Positions 16,471 to 25,763 are shown, counted from the stretch's first letter. The stretch: 64,000 nucleotides of DNA from Brevibacterium sanguinis (GCF_003315415.1 NZ_QNSB01000014.1:1-64000), one strand, 5' to 3'. Translations and numbers: made by a program. Notes: generated by a model not told the origin, from the sequence alone.

Positions 16471-16518
16471 ATGAGGTCCTCACGGTCCAGGCGATTTCCT
16501 GGATCGTGAGGACCTCAT
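16471..16518 (-). terminator. Hairpin downstream of tRNA-Ser(TGA)
   Basis: A 13-bp perfect stem (16471-16483 with 16506-16518) encloses an inner TCCAGG/CCTGGA stem. It lies 5 nt past the encoded CCA of the tRNA on the minus strand, and is followed by CGTTCTT. Probable terminator. Confidence 0.7.
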
Positions 16519-16525
16519 ACTTTGG

Positions 16526-16613
16526 CGGAAGCGGTGGGATTCGAACCCACGGTGCGGGGTTGCCGCACAATGGTTTTCAAGACCATCTCTTTCGGCCGCT
16601 CAGACACGCTTCC
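16526..16613 (-). tRNA. tRNA-Ser, anticodon TGA
   Basis: The minus strand folds as a class II tRNA with acceptor stem GGAAGCG/CGCTTCC and discriminator G at 16526. The anticodon stem ATGGT/ACCAT carries the loop CTTGAAA, so the anticodon is TGA and it reads UCA-type serine codons. The T-arm contains GGTTCGAATCC. Unlike the serine tRNA at the window start, CCA appears encoded (16523-16525). Confidence 0.97.
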
Positions 16614-16758
16614 CATGGTTCGAGTCGAACCCGGCCTGCCCAGCACCGGCTGAGCCACAACAGTTTCTCACAGCGATACTCGTTGCGCTAATCGCCTGAG
16701 CGGGTGATCAGGCACCTGACGAGATGCGGTGACCATCAGACGTTCGACGCGATGGGCC

Positions 16759-18882
16759 TCACGAGTCCTTCGCCTCTCGACCCCGGTTCGGATCATCCGC
16801 GGGATCCTTCTCCCGGCCGGGCATCGAGGCACGTCGTCCGTTCGAATCAGCGTCCCTGGGCGCGGCACCCCGGGCCGCGAAGGTCGCCGGCACTCGAGTG
16901 GAGACGACGTCGTCGTCAGGCTCGTCGTCGAGCTCGGCTTCCCCGGCCATGCCGTCGGCTTCCGCGGCCTTGCCGTCAGCGGCACCCGACGTCGACGATT
17001 CCTCTCCAGCGGGCCTGTCTGCCGACGGCTTTCCGGCGGAAGATTTCTCGTCCGAGGCCCGATCCGACGTCGATTCCGGCTCACCCTTCCCGGCGGCCGA
17101 CTCCGAGTCACCCGTCGTCTCCTCGGACCGCGCATCCTCAGAGTTCGCCTCTCCGTCGTCCGGCCCGGGCACCGTCAGCTCGGCCTCGGTCGGTTCGTCG
17201 CTCGCACGGGCGGGCTTGCCCTTGAGCACCAGGGTCAGAGTGGCCAGGGGGACGGAGAGCCACGTCGGCCGGTTGCGCAGCTCCGTGACGACCTCGACGA
17301 GCAGCCGGTCGATCAGGGCCGCCCTCAGCACCGAGTCGCCGAGTCCGATGGATTCTCCGCGGGCCCGCGAGTACCCGCTGAGCAGGGAGTTCTGGACCTG
17401 GGAGGCCCAGAGGAACTCCGGGGAATCGTAGATCGCCCGCAGCGACTCCGGGCTGCTGCCGAAGCCGTTGACGACCAGACCGCCGTCATCGGAGTCCAGC
17501 TCACCGGTCCTCTGGAGGCGGGCGAACCCGGCCGCGTAGTCGACGCTGCGCAGCAGGGCGACGAGGTCGAGGGCGGGAGGCCTGGGGTCGGAGTTCGCGG
17601 AGTCGCTGAACTTCACGACGGTGTAGCCGTCCGTCGGCGAGCTCACGACGTGGTCGAGGGTGAGCTCCCCATGGATCTTCTGCAGGCTGCCGATGGTCTC
17701 CAGCGCCAGCAGCTTCGCCCGGTGCCGGCGCAGCTCGGGGACCAGGGAATCCAGGGCCAGCGGTGCTCGGCCGAGCGCCCAGTCGACGCGCTGGGTCCAC
17801 TTCTCGACGAGCTGCTTCGTCGGCTCCCCGGTGCCCTCGACGATGCCGAATTCGGCGGCGAGGTCCGCGTGCAGCTCCCCGATCCTCCGGCCCATCTCCG
17901 CCGCCTGGGCGTTGTAGCCGCCGATCGACCCCGAGTCGACGGCACAGACGATGTCGACGGCTTCCCGCCATGCGGGCTCGGCCTCGACGTCGACGTGCGA
18001 GAGCAGCGCCATCGGCGCCTCCATCTCGGTGACCTCGAACATGTCGTACCAGCGGCCCGAGCTCCACCCGATGACCTCGGGAACGCTGCGCGATCCCGCC
18101 TCGGTGAGCAGCACGGGGATGGTCAGGGATGCCGGCATCCCGTTCTCGAGCACACGGAAGAAGCTGAGCTCCAGCGGTTCGTACTCGTCGTGGATGACCA
18201 CGGTCGACTTGTTGGCGCCCGAGTCCGTGACCTCGATCGGACGGACGGTGATCGAGGGAGCGGGGGTGGCCAGCGCCTCCTTCGACGGCTTCGGAGGAAC
18301 CACCTCGGCGACGGTGTCGAAGGGCGCGGAGAGGTCCGCGGGGTCGACGATCTCGGTCGCCCCGGGATACGGGGCGTCACCGGCGGGGATCGGTCCGGGA
18401 GGGACCTGTCCCGCAGGCGTCTGCCGGGCGCCGAGGCGGCTCCCCGCGGTCGCGTCCCGATCGTCCTCGTGTCGCAGCGACTCGGTGCTCAGCTGCCCGC
18501 CGGCGAAGACCTTGCGCTTGACGATGGCATCGGCCATGAGGTTGACGAACACGGGATCGGCGGGTCCGTCGTAGACGTAGACAGGGCCGCGGGCGAGGTC
18601 GTCGACCTGGCCGATGAGGGCGTGGCGGAGGTGGAGGTCCTCGGAACCGCGCAGGGACAGGGGGATGTTGAGGCGGCGCAGGGTGGGCCCGTCGCCCACG
18701 GAGATCACGGTGACGAGGCCGACGAAACCGCCGAGCTCCTCGGCGGGGTAGGTGAAGGCGCGGGCGACCGACATCGGGGTGATGTCGGGGTCGGTCCCGA
18801 AGTCCGCAGCGAGTTTGGGGAACCAGGGCTGCCGAGGTATCCAACCGGCTAACAGTTGTTCGAGCTCACTGCTGATGGCCAT
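16759..18882 (-). CDS. Maltokinase-like protein with altered kinase motifs
   Basis: The N-terminal 120 residues resemble the cap domain of maltokinase (Mak/Pep2: WIPRQPWFPKL, then FVGLVTVIS), and a phosphotransferase-like domain follows to about residue 500. Maltokinase makes maltose-1-phosphate for GlgE alpha-glucan synthesis. The usual HGDxHxxQ catalytic loop reads HGELTLDH here, and the following metal-binding DFE-type motif reads VKFSDSAN, so normal kinase activity is doubtful. About 205 C-terminal residues are a Glu/Ser/Asp-rich disordered tail not typical of the family. The start has a strong AAGGAGG. It stands alone between tRNA-Ser and ilvA; no glgE or treS is in the window. Confidence 0.75.
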   Translation of the reverse strand: MAISSELEQLLAGWIPRQPWFPKLAADFGTDPDITPMSVARAFTYPAEELGGFVGLVTVISVGDGPTLRRLNIPLSLRGSEDLHLRHALIGQVDDLARGPVYVYDGPADPVFVNLMADAIVKRKVFAGGQLSTESLRHEDDRDATAGSRLGARQTPAGQVPPGPIPAGDAPYPGATEIVDPADLSAPFDTVAEVVPPKPSKEALATPAPSITVRPIEVTDSGANKSTVVIHDEYEPLELSFFRVLENGMPASLTIPVLLTEAGSRSVPEVIGWSSGRWYDMFEVTEMEAPMALLSHVDVEAEPAWREAVDIVCAVDSGSIGGYNAQAAEMGRRIGELHADLAAEFGIVEGTGEPTKQLVEKWTQRVDWALGRAPLALDSLVPELRRHRAKLLALETIGSLQKIHGELTLDHVVSSPTDGYTVVKFSDSANSDPRPPALDLVALLRSVDYAAGFARLQRTGELDSDDGGLVVNGFGSSPESLRAIYDSPEFLWASQVQNSLLSGYSRARGESIGLGDSVLRAALIDRLLVEVVTELRNRPTWLSVPLATLTLVLKGKPARASDEPTEAELTVPGPDDGEANSEDARSEETTGDSESAAGKGEPESTSDRASDEKSSAGKPSADRPAGEESSTSGAADGKAAEADGMAGEAELDDEPDDDVVSTRVPATFAARGAAPRDADSNGRRASMPGREKDPADDPNRGREAKDS

Positions 18883-18993
18883 GTCGCCTCCTTGAAGGGA
18901 ATACGGGCATCTTCCATCAAATCACGGTTGGGCCCTCGTGCTCATCTGCAACGCACCGCAATCAGGCACCTGTCCTCGGAGGGGCTGCCGCCT

Positions 18994-19014
18994 GGGATGA
19001 GGTGTCCTCATCCC
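18994..19014. promoter_or_regulatory. Perfect 9-bp hairpin upstream of ilvA
   Basis: GGGATGAGG and CCTCATCCC flank a 3-nt loop in the divergent gap, 45 bp before the chosen ilvA start. Whether it is transcribed depends on where ilvA transcription begins. It could be an operator or an attenuator stem. Confidence 0.45.
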
Positions 19015-19059
19015 GGAACGGTTTACCGGATGGCAAGACGGAGGGCGCACAATGGACAT

Positions 19060-20346
19060 GTGTTGAAACCAGACGTGTCACCCCAGCAGCAGGCTCTCGC
19101 ATCCGAGGTCGAGGCGGCCGCGCGGCGAATCGCCGACTCCGTGATCATGTCGCCCCTGCACATCTCGGAGCGGCTCTCCGCCGCCACCGGTGCGACCGTG
19201 TACCTCAAGCGCGAGGACCAGCAGCTCGTCCGCTCCTACAAGATCCGCGGCGCGTTCAACTTCATGCTCCAGCTCGACGCGGCCGAACGTGCCCGCGGAG
19301 TCGTGTGCGCCTCGGCGGGCAATCACGCCCAGGGCTTCGCGCGCGCGTGCAAGGAGCTGGACATCCAGGGCACGATCTTCGTCCCCAAGACCACGCCGAG
19401 GCAGAAGATCGACCGCGTCCGCCACTTCGGTGGGGACCGGGTGACGATCGAGATTGCCGGCTCCACGTATGATGACGCCTCCGCCCTGGCGCACCGCTTC
19501 GCCGACCGCAACGACGCCCTGCTCGTCTCCGCCTTCGACGACCTGCGCACGATCGCCGGCCAGGGCACCGTCGCCGTCGAGATCGCCCAGCAGCTCGACG
19601 TCGACCCCGACGCCATCATCGTTCCCGTCGGCGGTGGCGGGATCCTCTCGGGGGTCGCCGCCTATGCCGCCGAGCGCCTGCCGAACACCGCGGTCATCGG
19701 GGCCGAGCCTGCTGGCGCCGCCTCGATGATCGCCGCCCTGCGAGCCGGCCGGCCGATCACCCTGGAGAACATCGACCGGTTCGCCGACGGCACCGCGGTC
19801 AAGCGCGCCGGAGCGGTGACCTATGGGATCGTCTCCGAGCTCGGCGTCGACGTCCGCCCCGTCGACGAGGGCGCGGTCGCCACGGAGATGCTCGACATGT
19901 ACCAGACGGACGGCATCATCGCCGAACCCTCGGGGGCGCTGGCCTCCGCGGCCATCGGTGCTCCCGGATCGGGCAAGCCGATCACCGTCGAACCCGGCTC
20001 GACCGTCGTCTGCCTGGTGTCCGGCGGCAACAACGACATCTCCCGCTATCCCGAGATCCTCGAGCGCTCGCTCGTCCACGAGGGACTCAAGCATTACTTC
20101 ATCGTCGACTTCCCGCAGGAGCCCGGCGCCCTGCGCCGGTTCCTCAACGAGATCCTCGGCCCCGACGACGACATCGCCCTGTTCGAGTACGTCAAGCGCT
20201 CCGATCGGGAGACCGGCCCCGCGTTCGTCGGGATCCAGCTCGGATCCGCCGAAGACCTGCCCAACCTGCTCGAACGCATGGACGCCTCCCCGATCGAGAT
20301 CGAGCGCGTGCACAAGAACTCGCCGCTGTTCCGGCTCTTCGCCTGA
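19060..20346 (+). CDS. ilvA: Threonine ammonia-lyase (threonine dehydratase)
   Basis: This PLP enzyme converts threonine to 2-oxobutanoate and ammonia, the first step of isoleucine synthesis. The PLP lysine lies in VRSYKIRGAFN, the glycine-rich phosphate loop is VPVGGGGILSG, and SAGNHAQGFA is the substrate loop. A C-terminal ACT-like regulatory region (from HYFIVDFPQEPGALRRF) identifies the biosynthetic, feedback-regulated form. The start is uncertain: GTG 19060 is chosen because CACAAT lies 7 nt upstream (leaderless-like) and it gives a normal N-terminus. ATG 19030 in frame would add ten residues. Divergent from the maltokinase-like gene. Confidence 0.93.
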   Translation: MLKPDVSPQQQALASEVEAAARRIADSVIMSPLHISERLSAATGATVYLKREDQQLVRSYKIRGAFNFMLQLDAAERARGVVCASAGNHAQGFARACKELDIQGTIFVPKTTPRQKIDRVRHFGGDRVTIEIAGSTYDDASALAHRFADRNDALLVSAFDDLRTIAGQGTVAVEIAQQLDVDPDAIIVPVGGGGILSGVAAYAAERLPNTAVIGAEPAGAASMIAALRAGRPITLENIDRFADGTAVKRAGAVTYGIVSELGVDVRPVDEGAVATEMLDMYQTDGIIAEPSGALASAAIGAPGSGKPITVEPGSTVVCLVSGGNNDISRYPEILERSLVHEGLKHYFIVDFPQEPGALRRFLNEILGPDDDIALFEYVKRSDRETGPAFVGIQLGSAEDLPNLLERMDASPIEIERVHKNSPLFRLFA

Positions 20347-20370
20347 GCAGGATCGCGACGCCGCCGGCTG

Positions 20371-20399
20371 TTCGCGAAGTCAGAGCCTCCGATTAGAGT
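20371..20399 (+). promoter_or_regulatory. Leaderless promoter of the qor-bpa operon
   Basis: TTCGCG (20371-20376), a 17-bp spacer and TAGAGT (20394-20399) precede the ATG at 20406 by 6 nt, so transcription should begin at the start codon. Confidence 0.6.
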
Positions 20400-20405
20400 G
20401 GACAC

Positions 20406-21461
20406 ATGCGAGCAATCACGTTCTCGGCTCCCGGCGGCCCCGAGGTTCTCGAGGTCACCGATGAGCCGCAGCCAGGAACAGCCCCGGATGAAGTGCTGGT
20501 CGCCGTCCACGCGGCCGGGATCAATCGCGCTGATCTGCTCCAGCGGCAGGGGTTCTACGATCCCCCTCCCGGTGCCACCCGGATCCCCGGGCTCGAGGTC
20601 TCCGGCACCATCGCCGAGGTGGGCCCCGAGGTCACGGGGTGGAAGGTCGGCGACCGCGTCGCCGCACTGCTCACGGGCGGAGGGTACGCCGAGGCGGTCC
20701 CCGTTCCCGCCGGTCAGCTCCTGCCCGTCCCCGACTCCCTCGACCTCACCGAGGCGGCGGCGCTCCCCGAGGTCCTCGCCACCGTGCACTCGAACATCGT
20801 CGGCCGCGCCGGCATCCGCGCCGGCGAGTGGCTGCTCGTCCACGGCGGGGCCTCGGGGATCGGTACGGCCGCGATCCAGATCGCCAGGCACCTCGGCGTC
20901 CGCGTCGTCGTCACCGTCGGCTCCGAGCGCAAGGCGCAGTTCTGCCGCGACCTCGGCGCCGACGCCGTCATCAACTATCGAGACGAGGACTTCGTGGCCC
21001 GGGTGCATGAGATCTGCACCCGCGAGGACGGGTCGAGCGGTGCCGACGTCATCCTCGACATCATCGGTGCGAAGTACCTCAAGCGCAACATCGACGCCCT
21101 GGCCACGGACGGGCGGCTCGTCATCATCGGACTCCAGGGTGGGACGAAGACGGAGATCAACCTCGGCGACCTCCTCCAGCCGCGCAAGACCGTCACCGCC
21201 ACGACGCTGCGGGCGCGGCCGAAGGAGCAGAAGGCCCGGATCGTCGCCGAGGTGGCCCAGCAGCTGTGGCCGGCCGTGGCCTCCGGTGACATCCGCCCGA
21301 TCGTCCACGACACCCTCCCGCTGGCCGAGGCCGGCCGCGGGCACGCGGCGCTCGAGGAGGGGGCGAGCATCGGCAAGATGCTGCTCATCGTCGACGAGTC
21401 CTCCGCAGACCGCACCGCACAGCCCTCTGACGTCTCCCAGGAAGAAGGTACTCGACCATGA
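20406..21461 (+). CDS. NAD(P)H:quinone oxidoreductase (zinc-type MDR family)
   Basis: A 351-residue medium-chain dehydrogenase/reductase of the quinone oxidoreductase (Qor/PIG3) branch, which reduces quinones with NADPH. Visible features are the GroES-like N-terminal half with AAGINRADLLQRQGFY, the Rossmann motif HGGASGIGTAAIQIA near residue 145, and VTVGSERKAQFC at the cofactor-specificity strand. Zinc ligands of true alcohol dehydrogenases are absent, as expected for this branch. A leaderless promoter is visible. The stop overlaps the Bpa start (ATGA). It is the first gene of a four-gene operon. Confidence 0.92.
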   Translation: MRAITFSAPGGPEVLEVTDEPQPGTAPDEVLVAVHAAGINRADLLQRQGFYDPPPGATRIPGLEVSGTIAEVGPEVTGWKVGDRVAALLTGGGYAEAVPVPAGQLLPVPDSLDLTEAAALPEVLATVHSNIVGRAGIRAGEWLLVHGGASGIGTAAIQIARHLGVRVVVTVGSERKAQFCRDLGADAVINYRDEDFVARVHEICTREDGSSGADVILDIIGAKYLKRNIDALATDGRLVIIGLQGGTKTEINLGDLLQPRKTVTATTLRARPKEQKARIVAEVAQQLWPAVASGDIRPIVHDTLPLAEAGRGHAALEEGASIGKMLLIVDESSADRTAQPSDVSQEEGTRP

Positions 21462-22072
21462 CCGCTGATCCCCACGCATTCGGACCCGCCGACGAGAGCC
21501 GCGGCTCGACGACCTCCCAGGGCATGGGCGCCGGTCCCGCGAACGGTGAGAGCCCGGGCGGCGAGCCCACTGCCGGGCAGCCTGCGGTCGGAGAGCCCTC
21601 GACCGACGGAGACTCCTCCGCTCAGGGCGGGGAGGAGAAGGAGGAGTCCCGGGAACTCGACATCTCCTCTCCGGCGAAGGTGATGCGGATCGGCACGATG
21701 GTCAAGCAGCTGCTCGAGGAGGTCCGGAACACGGACCTCGACGAGAAGGGCCGGGAGCGGCTCGCCCAGATCCACCGCCGCTCGATCGATGAGCTCGAGG
21801 ACGGACTTTCGAAGGAGCTCGTCGACGAACTCGAGCGGCTCGACCTCCCGTTCGACAGCACCGACGGCCCGCCCACGACCTCGGAGCTGCGGGTCGCCCA
21901 GGCTCAGCTGGTGGGCTGGCTGGAGGGTCTCTTCCACGGCATCCAGACGGCGATCATGGCGCAGCAGGCGATGGCCCGGCAGACCATGGCACAGTTGCCT
22001 CCCGGCGCGGTTCCCCCGGGCGCCCGACCGCAGTCCGACCGCGATGAGCGCGGCCCGGGCAACTACCTGTGA
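21458..22072 (+). CDS. bpa: Bacterial proteasome activator Bpa (PafE)
   Basis: Bpa forms an ATP-independent ring that docks on the 20S proteasome and opens its gate for unfolded substrates. The conserved core is clear: PAKVMRIGTMVKQLLEEVRN, then RSIDELEDGLSKELVDELER, LPF, and QLVGWLEGLFHGIQTAIMAQ, matching mycobacterial Bpa. The C-terminus ends in GNYL, equivalent to the GQYL tail that inserts into proteasome pockets. The first 60 residues are acidic and disordered. The 204-residue length is slightly above the mycobacterial protein. It overlaps qor by 4 bp and is 10 bp from the next gene. Proteasome genes are not in the window. Confidence 0.93.
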   Translation: MTADPHAFGPADESRGSTTSQGMGAGPANGESPGGEPTAGQPAVGEPSTDGDSSAQGGEEKEESRELDISSPAKVMRIGTMVKQLLEEVRNTDLDEKGRERLAQIHRRSIDELEDGLSKELVDELERLDLPFDSTDGPPTTSELRVAQAQLVGWLEGLFHGIQTAIMAQQAMARQTMAQLPPGAVPPGARPQSDRDERGPGNYL

Positions 22073-22082
22073 TCAGGGTTCG

Positions 22083-22670
22083 ATGACGCTCTTCTCCGAT
22101 CTCAGGAAGCTCGGGCGGGGAAGTCGCGGGCCCGACCGGCGGTTCGGCACGGGGCTGTGGCGTCAGCATCACGACCGGTTCCTCCGCGCGGTGGACCGCT
22201 ACTACGCGACGTCGGCGGCGATCGCCGAGGCGAGTGGCAGCTCTGCGGCAAGGGCGGGCGCCGAGACGAGTGCGAGCTCCACTGCGGGTATCAGCGCCGA
22301 GACGACCGGCAGCATCGGGGTCAGCGAGAGGATCGCCGCCGGCACGCACCGGCTCAACGACCTCGTCCCGGTCCTCGACGACATCGTGGAATGGCTGCAC
22401 ACCCACCACCCCGTCGACGGGCAGGTCGTCCCCGCCCAGGTGCGCAGCGTCGTCGGCGATGCGCCCGAGCTGCTGGGCCGTGCCTCGGCAAAGGTCGCCG
22501 AGGCGGTGCTCGCCGCCTCGATGGCCCGCACCGAACTCCTCGCCGGGCGTCCCGCCTCCTCGAGTGCGCAGGCGTGCGAGCGATTCATCGCGGATGCCGC
22601 GGACCTCGTGGGCCGCGTCCGGTCAGGACTGCCGGTGGGCGGCCTGCGATCCGGGCCGGACTGGCGATGA
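22083..22670 (+). CDS. Hypothetical helical protein of the bpa operon
   Basis: I do not recognise this 195-residue protein. It starts MTLFSDLRKLGRG, has an Ala/Ser/Thr-rich low-complexity stretch at about residues 40-75, then an amphipathic helical second half with HRLNDLVPVLDDIVEWLHTH and later AKVAEAVLAASMARTELLAG. No signal peptide or membrane segment. It lies 10 bp after bpa and overlaps the HAD gene start (ATGA), so it is co-translated with both. The context suggests a role linked to Bpa or the HAD enzyme, but none can be read from sequence. Confidence 0.7.
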   Translation: MTLFSDLRKLGRGSRGPDRRFGTGLWRQHHDRFLRAVDRYYATSAAIAEASGSSAARAGAETSASSTAGISAETTGSIGVSERIAAGTHRLNDLVPVLDDIVEWLHTHHPVDGQVVPAQVRSVVGDAPELLGRASAKVAEAVLAASMARTELLAGRPASSSAQACERFIADAADLVGRVRSGLPVGGLRSGPDWR

Positions 22671-23503
22671 CTGCTCAGCATCGGCACACGGTCGCCCTGC
22701 CCGAGCACTTCCGGCTGGGTCTCGTCGCCAGCGACATCGACGGGACCCTCCTGCTCGACTGGCAGCCGATCTCGACCACGACGATCGACGCCATCCACCG
22801 CTGCCGAACCTCGCACATCCCGTTCGTCCTCGTCACCGGCAGGCCCATCCGCTGGCTGGCCCCGATCGCCGAGCAGATCCCCGACCTCGGGCTCGTCGTC
22901 TGCCTCAACGGAGCGGTCATCTACGACATCGCCGCCTCCCGCGTCGTCGAGGCCCATACGATCGCCCATCCGGAGATCGAGGAGATCGTCGCGGCGATCA
23001 CCGAGTCCCAGCCCGGGGCCCGATTCGCCTACGAGACGCTGACCGGGCTGCTCATCGACCCCGGTTTCCCCACCCGGTTCCCGCAGGACGCCGTTCTCGT
23101 CGAGGACCTCGGCATGCTGCGCGAGCGCGAGGTCGTGAAGATCCTCGTGAGCATCGGGACGAACGATTCGCAGGAGCTCCACACCCTCCTCGGGCCCGTG
23201 CTCACCCGGTCCTGCCATGCCACGTTCTCGGACCCGGTCAACGGCCTGGTCGAGCTCTCACCTGCGGGGGTCACGAAGGCGCGGACGCTTGAGCAGCTGT
23301 GCGGGCGCCTCGGCGTGGGCCGTGAGCAGGTGATGGCGTTCGGCGACATGCCCAACGACATCGAGATGCTCACCTGGGCCGGACACGGAGTGGCCGTCGG
23401 CAACGCCCTCGACTCGGTCAAGGAGTCAGCGGACGCCGTCGCCGAGGCGGTCGAGGCCGAGGGCGTGGCTCGTTACCTCGGTGCGGTGCTCGACCGACTC
23501 TGA
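22667..23503 (+). CDS. HAD-superfamily phosphatase (Cof type, IIB)
   Basis: A 278-residue member of the Cof subfamily, which dephosphorylate sugar phosphates and similar small metabolites. Motif I is VASDIDGTLL (nucleophile Asp near residue 20), motif II is LVTGRP, and motif III/IV is the conserved AFGDMPNDIEML with a preceding K. The cap domain sits between motifs II and III. The ATG overlaps the previous stop. Last gene of the qor-bpa operon, facing a second HAD gene at 23594-24445 to which it is similar in type; the two converge. Confidence 0.9.
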   Translation: MTAQHRHTVALPEHFRLGLVASDIDGTLLLDWQPISTTTIDAIHRCRTSHIPFVLVTGRPIRWLAPIAEQIPDLGLVVCLNGAVIYDIAASRVVEAHTIAHPEIEEIVAAITESQPGARFAYETLTGLLIDPGFPTRFPQDAVLVEDLGMLREREVVKILVSIGTNDSQELHTLLGPVLTRSCHATFSDPVNGLVELSPAGVTKARTLEQLCGRLGVGREQVMAFGDMPNDIEMLTWAGHGVAVGNALDSVKESADAVAEAVEAEGVARYLGAVLDRL

Positions 23504-23593
23504 CGCGTGGGCCGGGCCGGTCGGCGAGGGTTCGGCTCCCCAGCCGCGCGGGCACCGGTGAGACGCCGGCTCCGCTGAGACGGCGAGCGTCCT

Positions 23594-24445
23594 CTACGTC
23601 TCCGTCGTGTCGATGGATCCTGTGCCGTCGAGCAGACCGGAATCGAGGTCGAAGTAATCGATGAGTTCCCGGGCCAGTCCGTCGTCGGCGACGCTCGGCG
23701 CCACCACGGTCCCGAGCTCCTTGAGCTCTTCCTTCGCCTGGCCCATGACGATCGAGTGGTGGGCCCACCCGAGCATCTCCCTGTCGTTGAGCCCATCGCC
23801 GGCCGCGACGGTGAGTTCATGGTCGATGCCGAGCTCGGCTTCGACGAGTTCGAGGGCACTGGCCTTCGACACCCCATCCGGGGCGATGTCGAGCCAATTG
23901 CTCCATCCGATGGAATAGCTGACCTCGTGGAGACCGAGGCGGTCGACCGCCTCGGCGAACTCCTCCGCGCTGCCGTTGACCTCGCGCATGACGATGCGGG
24001 TGGCGCGCTTCTCCAGGAGCTCGTCGAAGCTGACGATGTCGAGGGTGTCGGACTCGGCGAGCTCACCGGGTGGGAAGTCGCCCGAGGCCCAGCGGTGCAG
24101 ATCGGGATCCTCGACGAGGAACAGCGCCGTGGGCAGGGCCTCGTGCATCCGCTGGAGGGCGTCCTTCGGATCGAACGACACGACGTGGTGCATCTCCCAG
24201 CCGTTCTCCAGCTCGGGGTCGAGGCGGACGACGACCGAACCGTTCGAGCACACGACGAACCCCGTGGTCAGGTCCAGAGCACGGACGACCTCCATGGCTC
24301 CCGGCAGGGCACGCCCGGTGGACACGACGAGGTGGTGCCCGGCGGCGCCGAGCTCGCTGAGGACCTGGTGGGTCGACGCTGACATCCTGCCGTCGTAGTC
24401 GACGACGGTGCCGTCGACGTCGAGCGCGATGAGGTGTGAGGGCAA
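23594..24445 (-). CDS. HAD-superfamily phosphatase (Cof type, IIB), second copy
   Basis: A 283-residue Cof-type HAD hydrolase: motif I LIALDVDGTVV at the very N-terminus, motif II VVSTGRALP, and GDGLNDREML near the end. The substrate is unknown. The start is set at a TTG (24445-24443) with AGGAGG 4 nt upstream, because motif I begins only six residues later. Upstream in-frame ATGs lie inside serS. It follows serS by 31 bp on the same strand and should share its transcript. Confidence 0.88.
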   Translation of the reverse strand: MPSHLIALDVDGTVVDYDGRMSASTHQVLSELGAAGHHLVVSTGRALPGAMEVVRALDLTTGFVVCSNGSVVVRLDPELENGWEMHHVVSFDPKDALQRMHEALPTALFLVEDPDLHRWASGDFPPGELAESDTLDIVSFDELLEKRATRIVMREVNGSAEEFAEAVDRLGLHEVSYSIGWSNWLDIAPDGVSKASALELVEAELGIDHELTVAAGDGLNDREMLGWAHHSIVMGQAKEELKELGTVVAPSVADDGLARELIDYFDLDSGLLDGTGSIDTTET

Positions 24446-24476
24446 TATTCCTCCTTGCAAGGGGATGAACGGGGCG

Positions 24477-25763
24477 TCAGCGCTCGAAGCGGGGACCTTC
24501 GGGTCCCTGAGCCACCATTCCGCCGAGGTAGGGGCGCAGTGCCTGAGGAACCGTGACCGAGCCGTCGGCCTGCTGATGGTTCTCGAGGATCGGCACCAGC
24601 CACCGGGTGTTCGCCATCGTTCCGTTGAGTGTGGCCACGGGACGCGTGGCCCCATTGCGGCGTTCGCGGATCTGGAGGCGTCGGGCCTGGAAGGTCGTGC
24701 AGTTCGACGTCGAGGTCAGTTCGCGGTAGGTGCCCTGAGTCGGCACCCATGCCTCGCAGTCGTACTTGCGGGCCGCGGAGTCGCCGAGGTCGCCGGCAGC
24801 CGTGTCGATGACGCGGTAGGGCAGCTCGCACAGCTGCAGCATCTTCTCCTGCAGAGCGAGCATCCGGTCGTGCTCGGCCTCGGCCTGCTCGACCTGGACG
24901 TAGGAGAACATCTCCACCTTCTGGAACTGGTGGACGCGGATGATCCCGCGAGTGTCCTTGCCGTAGGAGCCGGCCTCGCGGCGGTAGCACGAGGAGATCC
25001 CGGCGTAGCGCAGCGGACCGTCCTCGAGGTCGAGGATCTCGTCCATATGGTAGCCGGCCAGGGGCACCTCGGAGGTGCCGACGAGGAACAGGTCGTCGGC
25101 CTCGAGGCGGTACACCTCGTCGGCGTGCTCGCCGAGGAACCCGGTGCCGCGCATGACCTCGGGCTTGACGAGGGTCGGGGTGATGGTGGGGCTGAATCCC
25201 GCGCCCTCGGCGACGTCGCGGGCGAGGTTGAGCAGGGCCATCTCGAGCTTGGCACCGAACCCGGTCAGGTAGTGGAAGCGTGCGCCGGAGACCTTGGTGC
25301 CGCGCTGAGTGTCGATGGCGCCGAGCTTCTCCCCGATCTCCAGGTGGTCGAGCGGCTCGAAGCCGTCGGGGCCGAAGTCGCGGGGTTTGCCGACGGTCTT
25401 GAGGGTGACGAAGTTCTCCTCACCGCCTGAGGGGATCCCCTCGATGATGAGGTTCGGCAGCTTCGAGACGAGTGATTCGAACGCGAACGTCGCCTCGTCG
25501 GATTCGGCCTGCAACGCCTTGACCCGGGCCGACTTCTCCTTGCCCTGGGCGATGAGTGCGGGCTTGTCCTCCTTCGCGGCCGTGGCGATCTGCGAGGAGA
25601 AGGACTTCTGCTCGGCGCGCGCGTCCTCGTACGCCGTGATGGCGGAACGGCGCGCGGTGTCGGCGGCGAGGATCTCGTCGACGAGGCCGACGGATGCTCC
25701 ACGGGCCTCCTGCGACGCCTTGAACAGGTCCGGGTTTTCTCTCAACAGCGCTAGATCGATCAC
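24477..25763 (-). CDS. serS: Seryl-tRNA synthetase
   Basis: Charges tRNA-Ser with serine; two of its substrates are encoded in this window. The N-terminal 110 residues form the long antiparallel coiled-coil arm that contacts the long variable arm of tRNA-Ser. The class II catalytic core follows: motif 2 around [20 protein letters not shown], then [12 protein letters not shown], and motif 3 around TLNGT. At 428 residues it is full length. The start is GTG at 25763, 6 nt after a TAAGCT -10 box, so the mRNA is probably leaderless. Confidence 0.97.
   Translation of the reverse strand: MIDLALLRENPDLFKASQEARGASVGLVDEILAADTARRSAITAYEDARAEQKSFSSQIATAAKEDKPALIAQGKEKSARVKALQAESDEATFAFESLVSKLPNLIIEGIPSGGEENFVTLKTVGKPRDFGPDGFEPLDHLEIGEKLGAIDTQRGTKVSGARFHYLTGFGAKLEMALLNLARDVAEGAGFSPTITPTLVKPEVMRGTGFLGEHADEVYRLEADDLFLVGTSEVPLAGYHMDEILDLEDGPLRYAGISSCYRREAGSYGKDTRGIIRVHQFQKVEMFSYVQVEQAEAEHDRMLALQEKMLQLCELPYRVIDTAAGDLGDSAARKYDCEAWVPTQGTYRELTSTSNCTTFQARRLQIRERRNGATRPVATLNGTMANTRWLVPILENHQQADGSVTVPQALRPYLGGMVAQGPEGPRFER

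Noticed and set aside
16353-16518. Integration site at tRNA-Ser(TGA)
   Set aside because: The inverted repeats beside the tRNA behave as terminators. No integrase gene or direct repeat of the tRNA 3' end is visible.
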